Part shown: piece by piece, positions 7,172 to 16,532 of the stretch
Layout of the letters: each line of letters opens with the position of its first letter
Position numbering within the stretch: the stretch's first letter is position 1
Assembly (NCBI RefSeq): GCF_013364355.1
Contig: NZ_CP054931.1
Coordinates: forward strand, 2,108,001 to 2,172,000
Reading direction: 5' to 3'
DNA: 64,000 nt
From: Stenotrophomonas sp. NA06056
GTDB taxonomy: Bacteria > Pseudomonadota > Gammaproteobacteria > Xanthomonadales > Xanthomonadaceae
Program-made: the position numbers and the translations under genes
Notes under the pieces: generated by a model
What the model was told of the DNA's origin: nothing
Database searches by the model: none
The model's input: only the letters and a program-made list of their open reading frames with translations

Positions 7172-8214
7172 GCCTTCGGCAGCGCCGCCAGCGCCCTGGC
7201 CAATGCCTGCGCACCCGCACCGGAACCGATGCTGGCGTACTTCAGCTGCGCATCCGGCATCACCCAGACCCGGTTGGCCTGTCCAGCCGGCGTCTGCTTC
7301 AGCGTCGGATAGGCCTTCCACAGGCCCTCGGCACCGCCGAACAACTGCAGGTCATGCTCGGTCACCAGGATCACCTCCGGTGCCGCCGCAACCACGCCCT
7401 CGTTGCTCAGTCGCGAATAGTTGGCCACACCGGCCTCGGTGCCGATGTTGATGCCGCCTGCCAGCGCGATCAGCTTGGCCGACGCGCTGTCGGCACCGGC
7501 CACGGTCGGCGCACCGCCGGCACCCGTTGCCGAGACATGGATCACCCGCGGCGCATGCCCCAGGCCCTTGCCGATCACAGCCGCCTCGTCCAGCTGGCGC
7601 TGCACCAGCGTGGCCAGGGTCTGCCCTGCGTCGGCCACGCCGAGCACGGCGGCAATCTTGCGCACCTTGTCCGGTGCCGGCTGCAGGTCATCGATCACGA
7701 CCGCAGGTTCGCCCACTTCGCGCAGCTTCTTCGCTAGTTCGGTGTGACGGCGCAGGCTGTTGCCGATGAACAGCGAGCCCTGCAGGCTCAGTACGCCTTC
7801 CACGCCGGTGGTGCGGTTGAACAGGAACTGGTGCGGTGCGGCCAGGCCTGCCTGGGTGGTGGTGTTGGTCGGCGCGGCAAACACCTGCTGGCCCACCCCC
7901 AACGCTTCGATCACCGCGATGATGTCGTCACCGCCGGCAATGATCCGGCTGGTGTCGGCCACCTCCACATCGGCGCCATCATCGGAATGCACCTTGCTCG
8001 GCAGCACTGCCTGCTGCCCCATCAGGGTCGGCACATCATCGCCCGCCACCCGCTGCCAGCCTGCGGGAAGTGCCCCGGCCTCGGCGGCGGCGGCAGTCGG
8101 CGCGGCCTTGTCGGGGGTGCCCGAAGACGGCGGCGCCTTGTCGCCACAGGCGGCCAGCACCAGCGAAACGGCAATCGGGAGCGCACACAGGCGCAGGCGG
8201 GAAGCGATGTTCAT
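7168..8214 (-). CDS. hmuT: Heme/iron ABC transporter substrate-binding lipoprotein HmuT
   Basis: 348 residues. The N-terminus is a lipoprotein signal with lipobox VLAAC (Cys23), followed by a flexible Pro/Ala/Thr linker to about residue 50, so the protein is probably anchored to a membrane. The rest is a periplasmic-binding-protein (TroA-like) fold with HmuT-type landmarks: EGVLSLQGSLFIG, KLIALAGGIN and EVILVTEHDLQLFGG. Known HmuT proteins use a Tyr or His as axial heme ligand; candidates here cannot be assigned with confidence. The lipobox is unusual, since many HmuT proteins are soluble. It is coupled by overlap to hmuU. Confidence 0.85.
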   Translation of the reverse strand: MNIASRLRLCALPIAVSLVLAACGDKAPPSSGTPDKAAPTAAAAEAGALPAGWQRVAGDDVPTLMGQQAVLPSKVHSDDGADVEVADTSRIIAGGDDIIAVIEALGVGQQVFAAPTNTTTQAGLAAPHQFLFNRTTGVEGVLSLQGSLFIGNSLRRHTELAKKLREVGEPAVVIDDLQPAPDKVRKIAAVLGVADAGQTLATLVQRQLDEAAVIGKGLGHAPRVIHVSATGAGGAPTVAGADSASAKLIALAGGINIGTEAGVANYSRLSNEGVVAAAPEVILVTEHDLQLFGGAEGLWKAYPTLKQTPAGQANRVWVMPDAQLKYASIGSGAGAQALARALAALPKA

Positions 8215-8264
8215 GCAGGTTCTCCTTGCTGGCAGGGCGACGGGGTGCCGCCCTGCCCTGTGGC

Positions 8265-9644
8265 TTACGGCTGGCGCAGGCTGATGCGGGTGATGCGGTC
8301 ACCCTTCGGATCCTCAGCGCCACGCGACTTGTTCACGGCGAAGACATTGCCCTTGCCGTCGGCGCGAACGTGGTTGGGGAAGGTGCCGCCATCGAGGTTG
8401 CCGACCACCTTGCCATCACGATCAACGGCGGTGACCGTACCGGCGCCGCGGTTGGTGACATAGGCAAGGCCGCTCTTGGCATCGAAGGCCACGTTCAGTG
8501 CACCGGCACCGACCGGCACGTCGTGCACGACCTTGCCGCTGGCCACGTCGACGATCAGCAGGTTGTCGGTACCCTGCGAGGCGACGTAGAGGCGGTTGCG
8601 CTGGGCATCGAACGCCACGCCCGAAGCGCTGATCGAATTGCCCAGGTCGATCACCTTGTCGACCTTGCCGCTGGCCACATCGATCACCGCCGCTTCCGGC
8701 GTGCCGATGCTGACGGTGAACAGCTTGCCGCTGGGCTCATCCAGTACCAGGCTCATCGGCACGAACTTCTCGTCGTCCACGCCGGAGGCCAGGGTGATCG
8801 GCTCCAGCGCCTTCAGCGTCTTCGCATCGAACACCGACAGATGATCTTCGCCAGTGGCCGAGGCGAACACCTTGCCGTGCGTGCTGTCGACCACCACGTC
8901 ACGGGCGTGCGGTACGGTGCCGACCGGGAACTGGTGGACCAGCGACAGATCCGCCTGGCGATAGACGGCCACGGTGTCCTGGCGGGTGTTGCTGACCCAG
9001 ACGTTGCCGTTGGCATCGTCCACGCCCACGCCATACACCGCGAACACCGCACCATTGGTGCTGCCCGGCACCTGCGCCGGGGTGATGGCCTTGGTTACCT
9101 TCAGCGACTTCGGGTCCAGCTTCAGCAGCTGCGACTGGGTAACCGGCGGGCGACCGACCGCCGAGGTGACGAACACCGCGTTGCTGGCGGCGCTGTAGGC
9201 CGACTGGTACAGACCCGGCACCAGCTTGTTGGACTGGGTGGCGAACTGCGCCTGGCCCGACAGCGGCACCTGCGGCGACACGCGCAGCTTCAGCACGGTT
9301 GCAGCGGCCGGCTGGCTGGCGCGCACCACCACCGGGTGGGTGCCCGGCACCGCGTCGGCCGGAATGGCCAGCTGGGTCTTGAAGTTGCCATCGGCATCCA
9401 CCACCACGGGCTGACTGTTGAGCACGGTATCGCCACGCAGCAGGCTGACCTGCTGGCCCGGCACGAAGCCGCGGCCGGTGACATCGGCGGTGCTGCCGGG
9501 AACCACGTTCTCACCGCGTGAGACAACCTGGCCCTTGAAGGTGGCGCTGGCCGGCTGGTCGAACACCGGCTGTGCGGTGGCGGTCACTGCCAGCAGCAGG
9601 CCGGCAGCCAGGGAGGTGAGACGGAAAGACGGACGGAACGACAT
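8265..9644 (-). CDS. Exported YncE-type beta-propeller protein in the iron operon
   Basis: 459 residues with a signal peptide (SLAAGLLLAVTATAQ). Residues about 30-125 form a beta-rich, Ig/TIG-like region (ENVVPGSTADVTGRGFVPGQ). The rest is a series of YVTN/YncE propeller blades with recurring units such as NRLYVASQGTDNLLIVDVAS, GLAYVTNRGAGTVTAVDRDG and GKVFASATGEDHLSVFDA. YncE-like proteins are periplasmic, and in E. coli yncE responds to iron through Fur. Its place between an esterase and hmuTUV suggests a periplasmic role in iron or heme acquisition, for example as a binding scaffold; that is inference. The ATG at 9644 directly precedes the signal peptide and follows CAAGGAG. Confidence 0.82.
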   Translation of the reverse strand: MSFRPSFRLTSLAAGLLLAVTATAQPVFDQPASATFKGQVVSRGENVVPGSTADVTGRGFVPGQQVSLLRGDTVLNSQPVVVDADGNFKTQLAIPADAVPGTHPVVVRASQPAAATVLKLRVSPQVPLSGQAQFATQSNKLVPGLYQSAYSAASNAVFVTSAVGRPPVTQSQLLKLDPKSLKVTKAITPAQVPGSTNGAVFAVYGVGVDDANGNVWVSNTRQDTVAVYRQADLSLVHQFPVGTVPHARDVVVDSTHGKVFASATGEDHLSVFDAKTLKALEPITLASGVDDEKFVPMSLVLDEPSGKLFTVSIGTPEAAVIDVASGKVDKVIDLGNSISASGVAFDAQRNRLYVASQGTDNLLIVDVASGKVVHDVPVGAGALNVAFDAKSGLAYVTNRGAGTVTAVDRDGKVVGNLDGGTFPNHVRADGKGNVFAVNKSRGAEDPKGDRITRISLRQP

Positions 9645-9735
9645 GGAAGGCTCCTTGCACACGTAGGCCGCGCCTCGTGGCGCGGGATTCATCGGTTGCC
9701 TTGGCCACTGCACGTCGACAGTCCGCCTGGGTAGT

Positions 9736-9763
9736 GGGGCCGCACGGCGCCGCCGTGCGAGGG
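9736..9763. other. Intergenic palindrome between esterase and propeller genes
   Basis: GTAG followed a few bases later by CGCACGGC and GCCGTGCG around a three-base loop. It resembles a divergent SMAG-type element but the spacing after GTAG is unusual. It sits in the 121-base gap inside the iron operon and could act as a processing or stability hairpin. Confidence 0.4.
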
Positions 9764-9765
9764 GT

Positions 9766-10794
9766 TCATTCGGCGGCGGTGTCACCACCGGCTGCCTGGC
9801 CGTCACCGGCGCTGCGATCGGTCACGCCGTACAGCTCATGCAGGGCGGCGTGGAAGGACGCCGGCAGCATCGGGCCATGGCCGAGGCCGGGGAACTCGCG
9901 GTACTGCACGCTCAGCCCCGGCACCTTGCCCAGGCGTTCGGACAGCTGCATCGCTGCATCCGGTGTGGCGCCGCCAATGCGGCGCAGATGCGCGACCACG
10001 CGCGGATTGTTCATGTCGCGCTTGCCACGGTCGCCGACGCGCTCGGCGCCGCCGAGCATCAACCACACCTTCGCGGGCTGACCGTGTGCGTTCTGCACGA
10101 ACTGCTGCTCAATGTCACCCAGCGGCGCGCCCTGGCTCCACCACAACGATGGACTGGCGCTGAGGTAATACTGGAAAGCGGCCGGACGGGTGTACAGGCT
10201 GCTGAGCACGAACAGGCCGCCCAGAGAGTGCCCCCAAAGCGCCTGCTGCTGGTGATCGATGTTGGCGCGCCGTTCGACTTCGGGCTTGATGCGGCGCTCG
10301 ATCATGTCCAGGAACGCCGCTGCACCACCGCCGACGGCCTGGGTTTTGCCGCTTTCATCATCGGCACGGTCGATCCAGGCGGTGTAGTCGCGGGTACGCG
10401 ACGCCGAATCGATGCGCAGATCGTTGTCGTAGCCGATCAGCACCAGCACCGGCGGCGCCTTGCGTGCGGCCAGTTCGGTCAGTAGTGGCTGGTCCAGCAC
10501 CATCGCCACCGCATTGCCATCCAATGCGTACAGCACCGGTGACGAGGCCTTCGAAGCCTTGGCCGGGATCGCGATGTTCACCCGCCAGCGGCGTTGCTGG
10601 TCAGGGCTGTCGATCACGAAACGCTCGAAGCGATAGCTGGCGGCCGGCGCATCAAGCACGGTCTGGCCCATCTTCTGCAGCGGATTGCGTTGCTGCGCGT
10701 ATGCGTACGGGGTAGCCAGGAGCAGGCCCATCATCAGGGTGGCCAGGCCAGATAGCAGCGGGCCACGGCGCGGCGGCAGGACGGAAGACTTCAT
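9766..10794 (-). CDS. Exported alpha/beta-hydrolase, siderophore-esterase (IroE/Fes/BesA) type
   Basis: 342 residues. The N-terminus has a signal-like hydrophobic stretch (GLATLMMGLLLATPYAYA). The core is an esterase-D/Fes-type hydrolase: PVLYALDGNAVAM, nucleophile elbow GHSLGG (serine near residue 200), and a late FPGLGHGPM supplying the likely catalytic His. Periplasmic IroE-type enzymes cut ester bonds of catecholate siderophores, so a role in releasing iron from an imported chelate fits the operon. It is first in the operon and follows a Fur-box-like element. The ATG at 10794 is chosen; a GTG at 10815 would add seven residues. Exact substrate unknown. Confidence 0.82.
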   Translation of the reverse strand: MKSSVLPPRRGPLLSGLATLMMGLLLATPYAYAQQRNPLQKMGQTVLDAPAASYRFERFVIDSPDQQRRWRVNIAIPAKASKASSPVLYALDGNAVAMVLDQPLLTELAARKAPPVLVLIGYDNDLRIDSASRTRDYTAWIDRADDESGKTQAVGGGAAAFLDMIERRIKPEVERRANIDHQQQALWGHSLGGLFVLSSLYTRPAAFQYYLSASPSLWWSQGAPLGDIEQQFVQNAHGQPAKVWLMLGGAERVGDRGKRDMNNPRVVAHLRRIGGATPDAAMQLSERLGKVPGLSVQYREFPGLGHGPMLPASFHAALHELYGVTDRSAGDGQAAGGDTAAE

Positions 10795-10855
10795 CAGTGA
10801 CGGCGGGAGCGGCACACGGCCACCGGTTCACAAGGGACCGCAGTCTACCTCAAAC

Positions 10856-10868
10856 GCGAATGATTATC
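10856..10868 (-). promoter_or_regulatory. Fur-box-like operator of the iron operon
   Basis: GATAATCATTCGC on the minus strand matches 11 of 13 positions of the right-hand GATAATCATTATC of the Fur consensus. It lies 62 bases upstream of the esterase start and includes a possible -10 (GATAAT). This predicts iron repression of the downstream five-gene operon. The left half of the 19-base consensus is poor. Confidence 0.6.
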
Positions 10869-10964
10869 ACATCGATCAAACGTCACGCTGTGTATCCCGC
10901 GCGCGAGATCCGGGGGAGGCGCACAGCGCCCCCGCCTTCACAGAGTCCGTACCGGCCCCGAAGA

Positions 10965-13900
10965 TCACCACTGGAATCCCACACCGATGGTGAAGCCATG
11001 GTCCTCAGTGGTGGTGGAACCCGACGCCCTGAGCATGAACGAGCCATCCTCGGATACAGCCGAGAAGCCAAGCGCAACTGCAGACTCACCGCCATAGGTT
11101 GAACCGGCCATTGCGATCATCCTGCCACCCGGAACGAAGCTGCTTGGAAGGCCTGCCATCGACATCGACAGCGCGATACCTGCGTTTGCTTCACGCCGCA
11201 GCTGCTTGATCTGCCGATCCGTGTATCCATTGGCCTGGACCAGCGCCCAGCCCGCCTCCTGCCGTGACAGTGATCGTGCCTGCGCAAGATTGACCGCGTC
11301 AGTGTCACGCGTGGCGGGCGCAACATGCGTGATCTGCCGCTCCGCGCCGACTGCCCCCACCGAGAGCGCGTTCGGCCGATCGGCACGCGAGCCAGCACCC
11401 AGTGCGACACTGCCAGGCGCACTTGCGACCGCGTCCCTGCCCAACGCAGTGGCCTGTGCAGCGGTGGTTGCAGCCCCCTGCCCCATCGCCACGCTTCCAG
11501 CACCACCCGCGGCCGCCCCTGCACCCACCGCGATTGCACCGCTGCCTTTCTCGGCCCGTGCCGCAGGCAGCTCAGCGCCGGGCCTGTCCACCGCGACTCC
11601 CTCTCCCAGCGCATCGGCACGCTGCACGCGTTTGTCCAAAGCGTTGAGCTGCGCGCCAGTGACTGCGTCAGTGCTGGCGTCGTCGATCCGGCCCGCAGCG
11701 ATGCCGGTCACGCGACGTCCGCCTTCGTGGCCACTGACATCCAGCTCGTCGCCTCCCGTGTCTTTTCCGATCGTAAGGGTCTTGCTCTGCGGGTCCTTCT
11801 TCACCAGTCCGATCTCTCCGCGCACGATCTGATTCCGGGTCTGCTCCGCCTCCGCAGCGGCGCGGATGACGCCTTCGCCCGCAGCGTTGGCTGCCTGGAG
11901 CGCAGCGTTTGCCACGCCTCCCGCCCGATCCGCACTCACCTGTGCCGCGGTCGCCCGGACCGCGGCATCATCTGCCGTGCGCTGCGCACCATCTGCTGCA
12001 TTCTGCGCGGCTCCGGCCGCCGACTGTGCTGCCTTGGCTACCTGATCCACCGTATTGAGCTGGCCGACATTCACTGCATCGGTCGTGTTCACACCGGCTG
12101 CGACGTTGGCGATCTGGCTGCTTGCCTGCCCGCCGTGGGCGGCGTCGTACGCGCCCAGGCTTTCGTTCCAGCGGAGGCTGTCGCGGGCCAGGCCATCGAC
12201 GCGGTCATTGACCGTGCCAACGTTCTGATCGAGTGCGGTCAGCGCGCCGCCGACATTGCCATGCTGGGTCACCGGGCCGGTGCTGCCATCCGCATTGATC
12301 ACCGCCACGCCATAGGACGGTGCAGACACGGTGCCGTCGGCATTCGCGCTGGCGCCACCGCCCAAGGCATCGGCAACGGACTGGCCCGCATCCTTGATCC
12401 GGCCGGCTACGGTTTCCTGCGGACCGATGCCCGCCAGCTGCGTGCTGGCCGAACCAGCTGCCGCCTTGGCTTCGTTGGCGGTGAGTTGCGCGGCATCCGC
12501 AGCTCGCTGTGCGGTTGATGCTGCTGTAGTTGCACCGTCAGCCGTGCGCTGGGCGTTGTCTGCCGCCACACTGGCACCGTCAGCCGTACGTTGCGCGTTA
12601 CCGGCATCGGCCGCCGCCGTCGCGGCAGCATTGACCGCTGAATCGGCGGTTACCTGTGCCCGGTTGGCCGCAGACGCAACACCGTCAGCCGTGCGCTGCG
12701 CACCATCTGCTGCGTTCTGCGCGGCTCCGGCCGCCGACTGTGCTGCCTTGGCAACCTGATCGACCGTATTGAGCTGGCCGACATTCACTGCATCGGTCGT
12801 GTTCACACCTGCTGCGACGTTGGCGATCTGGCTGCTTGCCTGCCCGTCGTGGGCGGCGTCGTACGCGCCCAGGCCTTCGTTCCAGCGGAGGCTGTCGCGG
12901 GCCAGGCCATCGACGCGGTCATTGACCGTGCCAACGTTCTGATCGAGTGCGGTCAGCGCGCCGCCAACATTGCCATGCTGGGTCACCGGGCCGGTGCTGC
13001 CATCCGCATTGATCACCGCCACGCCATAGGACGGTGCAGACACGGTGCCGTCGGCATTCGCGCTGGCGCCACCGCCCAAGGCATCGGCAACGGACTGGCC
13101 CGCATCCTTGATCCGGCCGGCCACGGTTTCCTGCGGACCGATGCCCGCCAGCTGCGTGCTGGCCGAACCAGCTGCCGCCTTGGCTTCGTTGGCAGTGACC
13201 TGCGCAGCGTCCGCAGCGCGCTGTGCGGTGGATGCTGCTGTAGTTGCACCGTCAGCCGTACGTTGCGCGTTGCCGGCATCGGCCGCCGCCGTCGCGGCAG
13301 CATTGATCGCTGAATCGGCGGTTGCCTGTGCCCGGTCGGCCGCAGACGCAGCACCGTCAGCCGTGCGCTGCGCACCATCTGCTGCGTTCTGCGCGGCTCC
13401 GGCCGCCGACTGTGCTGCCTTGGCAACCTGATCCACCGCATTGAGCTGGCCGACATTCACTGCATCGGTTGTGTTCACACCCGCTGCGACATTGGCGATC
13501 TGGCTGCTTGCCTGCCCGTCGTGGGCGGCGTCGTACGCGCCCAGGCTTTCGTTCCAACGGAGGCTGTCGCGGGCCAGGCCATCGACGCGGTCATTGACCG
13601 TGCCAACGTTCTGATCGAGTGCGGTCAGCGCGCTGCCGACGTTGCCATGCTGGGTCACCGGACCGGTGCTGCCATCGGCATTGATCATCGCCACGCCATA
13701 GGACGGCGCAGACACCGTGCCGTCGGCATTCGCGCTGGCGCCACCGCCCAAGGCATCGGCCACGGACTGGCCCGCATCCTGGATCCGGCCGGCTACGGTT
13801 TCCTGCGGACCGATGCCCGCCAGCTGCGTGCTGGCCGAACCGGCTGCCGCCTTGGCTTCGTTGGCGGTGACCTGCGCAGCGTCCGCAGCGCGCTGTGCGG

Positions 13901-15638
13901 TGTCGGCGATAGTCCGCGCGTCTTTGGCAGAGCGCTCCACCCCCTGCAGCTGCCCCACGTTCACGGCATCCTGGAGGCCGATTCCCGCTGCAACATTGGC
14001 AATTCGATTTGCCTCAGCGGTGCCGTTCCGGGCGGAATACGCACGCTCATTGCCATCCCACAGCAGCGCACTATCAAACAACGTTCCGAGTGCAGCGTTT
14101 GTCTTGACCACCTCCCCATCCAGCGCGCCAATGGCCCCGAGCAGCGATGTCGGTTGCGCCGCCGGGGCGGTGGAGTCACCTGATTGACGGCCGAGGCTAT
14201 CAAGAGTCAGCTCCGGCAGCGAAATCCTTCCATTACCATCCACTTGTGCACCGGGACCGATTGCCGCCGCCAGTGATTGACCATCGACGCCTTTGGGCAG
14301 TTTGTTCAGACGATCCTCCAGCTCGGCGTCCTTGGCAGCCAGCGCTATGTCCTTCTGACCCAGCTTGTTGATCTCCTGGTAGGCGGCAAACAGCTGCGAT
14401 CCATTGACGGCATCGTAGCTGGTCGCATCCAGAACGCCCGGAGCAACATTGATGATCTGCCGCGATGCCGCGGCACCGCCAACACTGACGACGCCGTTCA
14501 CATTGGCCACTGCAAGACCTTCGGGCAGGAAACTGTAGCGGGTGCCATTGAGGACCACGGGCGCCACGATCCGATGCGGACTGGTCCGCGCAGTGGCGCC
14601 AAGCGCAACGCTGTTGAAATGTTCAGAGACTGCTCCACCCCCAAGTGCGATTGCGTCGGCAGCGTTTCCCCGCGAATCCTTGCCGATGGCGATTGCATTG
14701 GCCATATCGCTGCTGGCCAGCGCGCCGCTACCCATCGCCAGCGAGTCCACCCCGTTTGCCTGCGCACTTGCACCGATCGCCACCGCCCGGTTGGCACTGG
14801 TAGCCGTTCTTGCACCATAGCCTACCGCCGTGGACTGTTCGGAACGCGCTATCGTGTCACGACCGAGAGCGGTGGCGCTGTTTCCAGTGGCCTGTGCAAA
14901 CCGACCAATTGCGGTTGAGAAATGCCCCATGGCTCTCGCGGCAGCCCCGACTGCCGTTGATCGTGCTCCGCTCGCGTTGGATGCCACGCCTACTGCCACC
15001 GCACTCGCATGCAGTGCATTTGCACCGTTTCCAAGGGCAAGTGCCGCGCCCTTGTTGCCGTTATCCGGATCCACTTTGTCACCATCAGCTACGCTGTTCT
15101 CGCCCAGCGCCCAGTCGAACTGTCCAAGTGCACTTGCCTTGTTTCCCACTTGCAGGCTCTGGACCTGGATTTTGCCAAGGCCTCCCGGATTGAGGCTGAG
15201 CGTTCCCCCGACCACAAGATCCCCACCCAACCCGAGCGAAGTGGCGCCCACACCGGCCACGCTGGCCGGCCGATAGAACAGCACGCCCGTCGGCGAAACG
15301 GGAGGAGGCTGGCATTTGCCATCGCCATCCTTGAAATTGATGTTGTAGTTCAGCAGCTCCGTCTGGGTCCGCCTGATGGGGTCCCATGCCGGTTCGTTGA
15401 TGCTCACGCACTCGCCATCGGAACCGGAATTGATATGGATGCCATTGCCCGCAAGCACTTCGATCGGCAGCCCCAGCAGGGCGACAGTCACCGCCACGCC
15501 GAGCAGGTTGTGGCTGACTGAACCCACGGAAGTGGATGCGCCACTGTTTGAACCCGCACGCTGGCGCGATGCCAGCTCGGACGCTACGACCCATCGGCCC
15601 AGTGCCTTGCTCCAGACTTTGCTGAAAATTCTGTTCAT
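10965..15638 (-). CDS. Trimeric autotransporter adhesin (YadA-like)
   Basis: 1557-residue surface adhesin (type Vc secretion). The N-terminus MNRIFSKVWSKALGRWVVAS is an extended signal peptide region (ESPR); hydrophobic core and likely cleavage follow near residue 63. Residues about 145-360 are YadA-head repeats (SAVAVGVASNASGARSTAVG and similar), then a neck (DAVNGSQLFAAY). Residues about 550-1240 form a stalk of Ala-rich heptads (AQRTADGA, AQVTANEAKAAAG) interleaved with necks (TTDAVNVGQLN) in three long, almost identical repeats. A second short head (GSVAMGQGAATTAAQATALG) precedes the C-terminal YadA anchor barrel, ending GVGFQW. It likely mediates attachment or biofilm. The ATG at 15638 starts the ESPR. 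The DUF4096-domain gene lies upstream on the same strand, 422 bases away. Confidence 0.95.
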   Translation of the reverse strand: MNRIFSKVWSKALGRWVVASELASRQRAGSNSGASTSVGSVSHNLLGVAVTVALLGLPIEVLAGNGIHINSGSDGECVSINEPAWDPIRRTQTELLNYNINFKDGDGKCQPPPVSPTGVLFYRPASVAGVGATSLGLGGDLVVGGTLSLNPGGLGKIQVQSLQVGNKASALGQFDWALGENSVADGDKVDPDNGNKGAALALGNGANALHASAVAVGVASNASGARSTAVGAAARAMGHFSTAIGRFAQATGNSATALGRDTIARSEQSTAVGYGARTATSANRAVAIGASAQANGVDSLAMGSGALASSDMANAIAIGKDSRGNAADAIALGGGAVSEHFNSVALGATARTSPHRIVAPVVLNGTRYSFLPEGLAVANVNGVVSVGGAAASRQIINVAPGVLDATSYDAVNGSQLFAAYQEINKLGQKDIALAAKDAELEDRLNKLPKGVDGQSLAAAIGPGAQVDGNGRISLPELTLDSLGRQSGDSTAPAAQPTSLLGAIGALDGEVVKTNAALGTLFDSALLWDGNERAYSARNGTAEANRIANVAAGIGLQDAVNVGQLQGVERSAKDARTIADTAQRAADAAQVTANEAKAAAGSASTQLAGIGPQETVAGRIQDAGQSVADALGGGASANADGTVSAPSYGVAMINADGSTGPVTQHGNVGSALTALDQNVGTVNDRVDGLARDSLRWNESLGAYDAAHDGQASSQIANVAAGVNTTDAVNVGQLNAVDQVAKAAQSAAGAAQNAADGAQRTADGAASAADRAQATADSAINAAATAAADAGNAQRTADGATTAASTAQRAADAAQVTANEAKAAAGSASTQLAGIGPQETVAGRIKDAGQSVADALGGGASANADGTVSAPSYGVAVINADGSTGPVTQHGNVGGALTALDQNVGTVNDRVDGLARDSLRWNEGLGAYDAAHDGQASSQIANVAAGVNTTDAVNVGQLNTVDQVAKAAQSAAGAAQNAADGAQRTADGVASAANRAQVTADSAVNAAATAAADAGNAQRTADGASVAADNAQRTADGATTAASTAQRAADAAQLTANEAKAAAGSASTQLAGIGPQETVAGRIKDAGQSVADALGGGASANADGTVSAPSYGVAVINADGSTGPVTQHGNVGGALTALDQNVGTVNDRVDGLARDSLRWNESLGAYDAAHGGQASSQIANVAAGVNTTDAVNVGQLNTVDQVAKAAQSAAGAAQNAADGAQRTADDAAVRATAAQVSADRAGGVANAALQAANAAGEGVIRAAAEAEQTRNQIVRGEIGLVKKDPQSKTLTIGKDTGGDELDVSGHEGGRRVTGIAAGRIDDASTDAVTGAQLNALDKRVQRADALGEGVAVDRPGAELPAARAEKGSGAIAVGAGAAAGGAGSVAMGQGAATTAAQATALGRDAVASAPGSVALGAGSRADRPNALSVGAVGAERQITHVAPATRDTDAVNLAQARSLSRQEAGWALVQANGYTDRQIKQLRREANAGIALSMSMAGLPSSFVPGGRMIAMAGSTYGGESAVALGFSAVSEDGSFMLRASGSTTTEDHGFTIGVGFQW
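11975..13905. repeat. Three long tandem repeats in the adhesin stalk
   Basis: Three direct copies, roughly 11975-12687, 12688-13359 and 13360-13905 (the last partial). A landmark (GTGGGCGGCGTCGTACGCGC) recurs at 12136, 12849 and 13521, giving periods of 713 and 672 bases. The difference is essentially one extra pair of heptads (14 codons) in one copy. Copies are almost identical at the DNA level, including silent positions, so recent expansion or ongoing gene conversion is likely. Confidence 0.88.
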
Positions 15639-16060
15639 GTTGTGAATCCTTGATATGTCCAAACGTTGGCCAGACATGCCGGGCTGGCTCGATCGGGGCG
15701 CGCGCCCACCCTGTCGCGCCGTTCGGCGCGATGTCGCGGCGGGAACACTTCGAGAGAGATCGGACGGGGGCCCTGGCGGATCGTCCGGGTACGGCCGGGC
15801 TCAGTCCGGCGGTGGATGCGGGCAACGCTGCCCGTCCAGCAACAGCAGTCGCCCGTTGGGGCGAGGAGACTTCGCTTTCATCTGTCAGTCCGTGTGAATG
15901 AGACAAAAGGCACATATCCAGTGCCATGAAGCGGCATGCTAGGAACCGACGGTCAAGGCGACATCTGCGGCCCGCTCATTCGTTCTCATTCCATCTCATT
16001 CGGAATTTTTTTGCCTATTTTTCAATGCGTTGCACAGCACGCAAACAGTGCAAAAGGAGG
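15639..16060. other. 422-base region between DUF4096 gene and adhesin
   Basis: No convincing coding frame on either strand. On the minus strand it holds, in order: an A/T-rich stretch (about 16002-16020), three phased AATGAG motifs (15974-16001), a short hairpin GGCAC/GTGCC followed by TTTTGT (about 15905-15927), an inverted AATGAG copy (15896-15901), and about 250 bases of GC-rich sequence before the adhesin. This is a long 5' leader or control region for the adhesin; the hairpin plus T-run could attenuate it. Confidence 0.5.
15974..16001 (-). promoter_or_regulatory. Three AATGAG motifs at exact 10-bp phasing
   Basis: On the minus strand AATGAGATGG, AATGAGAACG and AATGAGCGGG follow each other with a period of exactly 10 bases, one helical turn. 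The same hexamer occurs once more in inverted orientation at 15896-15901. A run of this kind in high-GC DNA, next to an A/T-rich stretch, is typical of a cooperative protein-binding array. The binding protein is not known. Confidence 0.55.
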
Positions 16061-16393
16061 TCAGGACTTGGAACCACGCCGCTGCTGCCGCCATTCACTG
16101 CGGCCCCGACTGCGCTCTGCGTGGGCGCGCAGTGCCTCACCCAGGGGGCTGTTCACCCCGAGTCCAGTACAGACGTCAGCCCAGTAGCCCAGCTCGGCCC
16201 AGCGGACATAGCGGACGTAGATCGGCCGCCACGGACCGGCCTCTTCAGGGATGCTGGCCCAAGGCGCATTCCCCCTCGCGACCCAAAGTACAGCCTCGAT
16301 GAATTGCCGATAGGCGGCATCCCGACTGCGAACGCGTGCGCGCAGCGCGGGGGGCAAGTGGCGCTTGACCTCGCTCCATTGCAGTTCGCTCAT
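16061..16393 (-). CDS. Lone DUF4096 (IS5/IS402 transposase N-terminal) domain protein
   Basis: 110 residues. The body matches the DUF4096 domain found at the N-terminus of IS5-family (IS402-type) transposases: Q-W near the start, FIEAVLWVARGNAPWASIPE, then WRPIYVRYVRWAELGYWADV. The DDE catalytic domain is absent, and the frame closes with a basic tail (SRGRSEWRQQRRG). No IS ends or target duplication are seen. It may be a transposase fragment, or a DNA-binding domain kept as a regulator. Its frame is intact, phased repeat motifs lie on both sides, and the adhesin follows on the same strand, all of which favour a retained role. The ATG at 16393 is chosen; an ATG at 16423 is also possible. Confidence 0.65.
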   Translation of the reverse strand: MSELQWSEVKRHLPPALRARVRSRDAAYRQFIEAVLWVARGNAPWASIPEEAGPWRPIYVRYVRWAELGYWADVCTGLGVNSPLGEALRAHAERSRGRSEWRQQRRGSKS

Positions 16394-16532
16394 GCGGCTG
16401 CTGGCAAGCGGATGTGGTTTCATGATCGTAGAAGGGCAGGAAGGACTGCGGCGACCCCGTGGCCGGCAGTGCGCGCGCGTTGCACGGCGAGTCACCCTAG
16501 GTGAAGCTTCCGGCAAGCCTCAATCGACCTTG

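Noticed and set aside
16061..16516. Complete IS5-family insertion sequence
   Set aside because: No DDE domain, terminal inverted repeats or target duplication were found around the DUF4096 gene.
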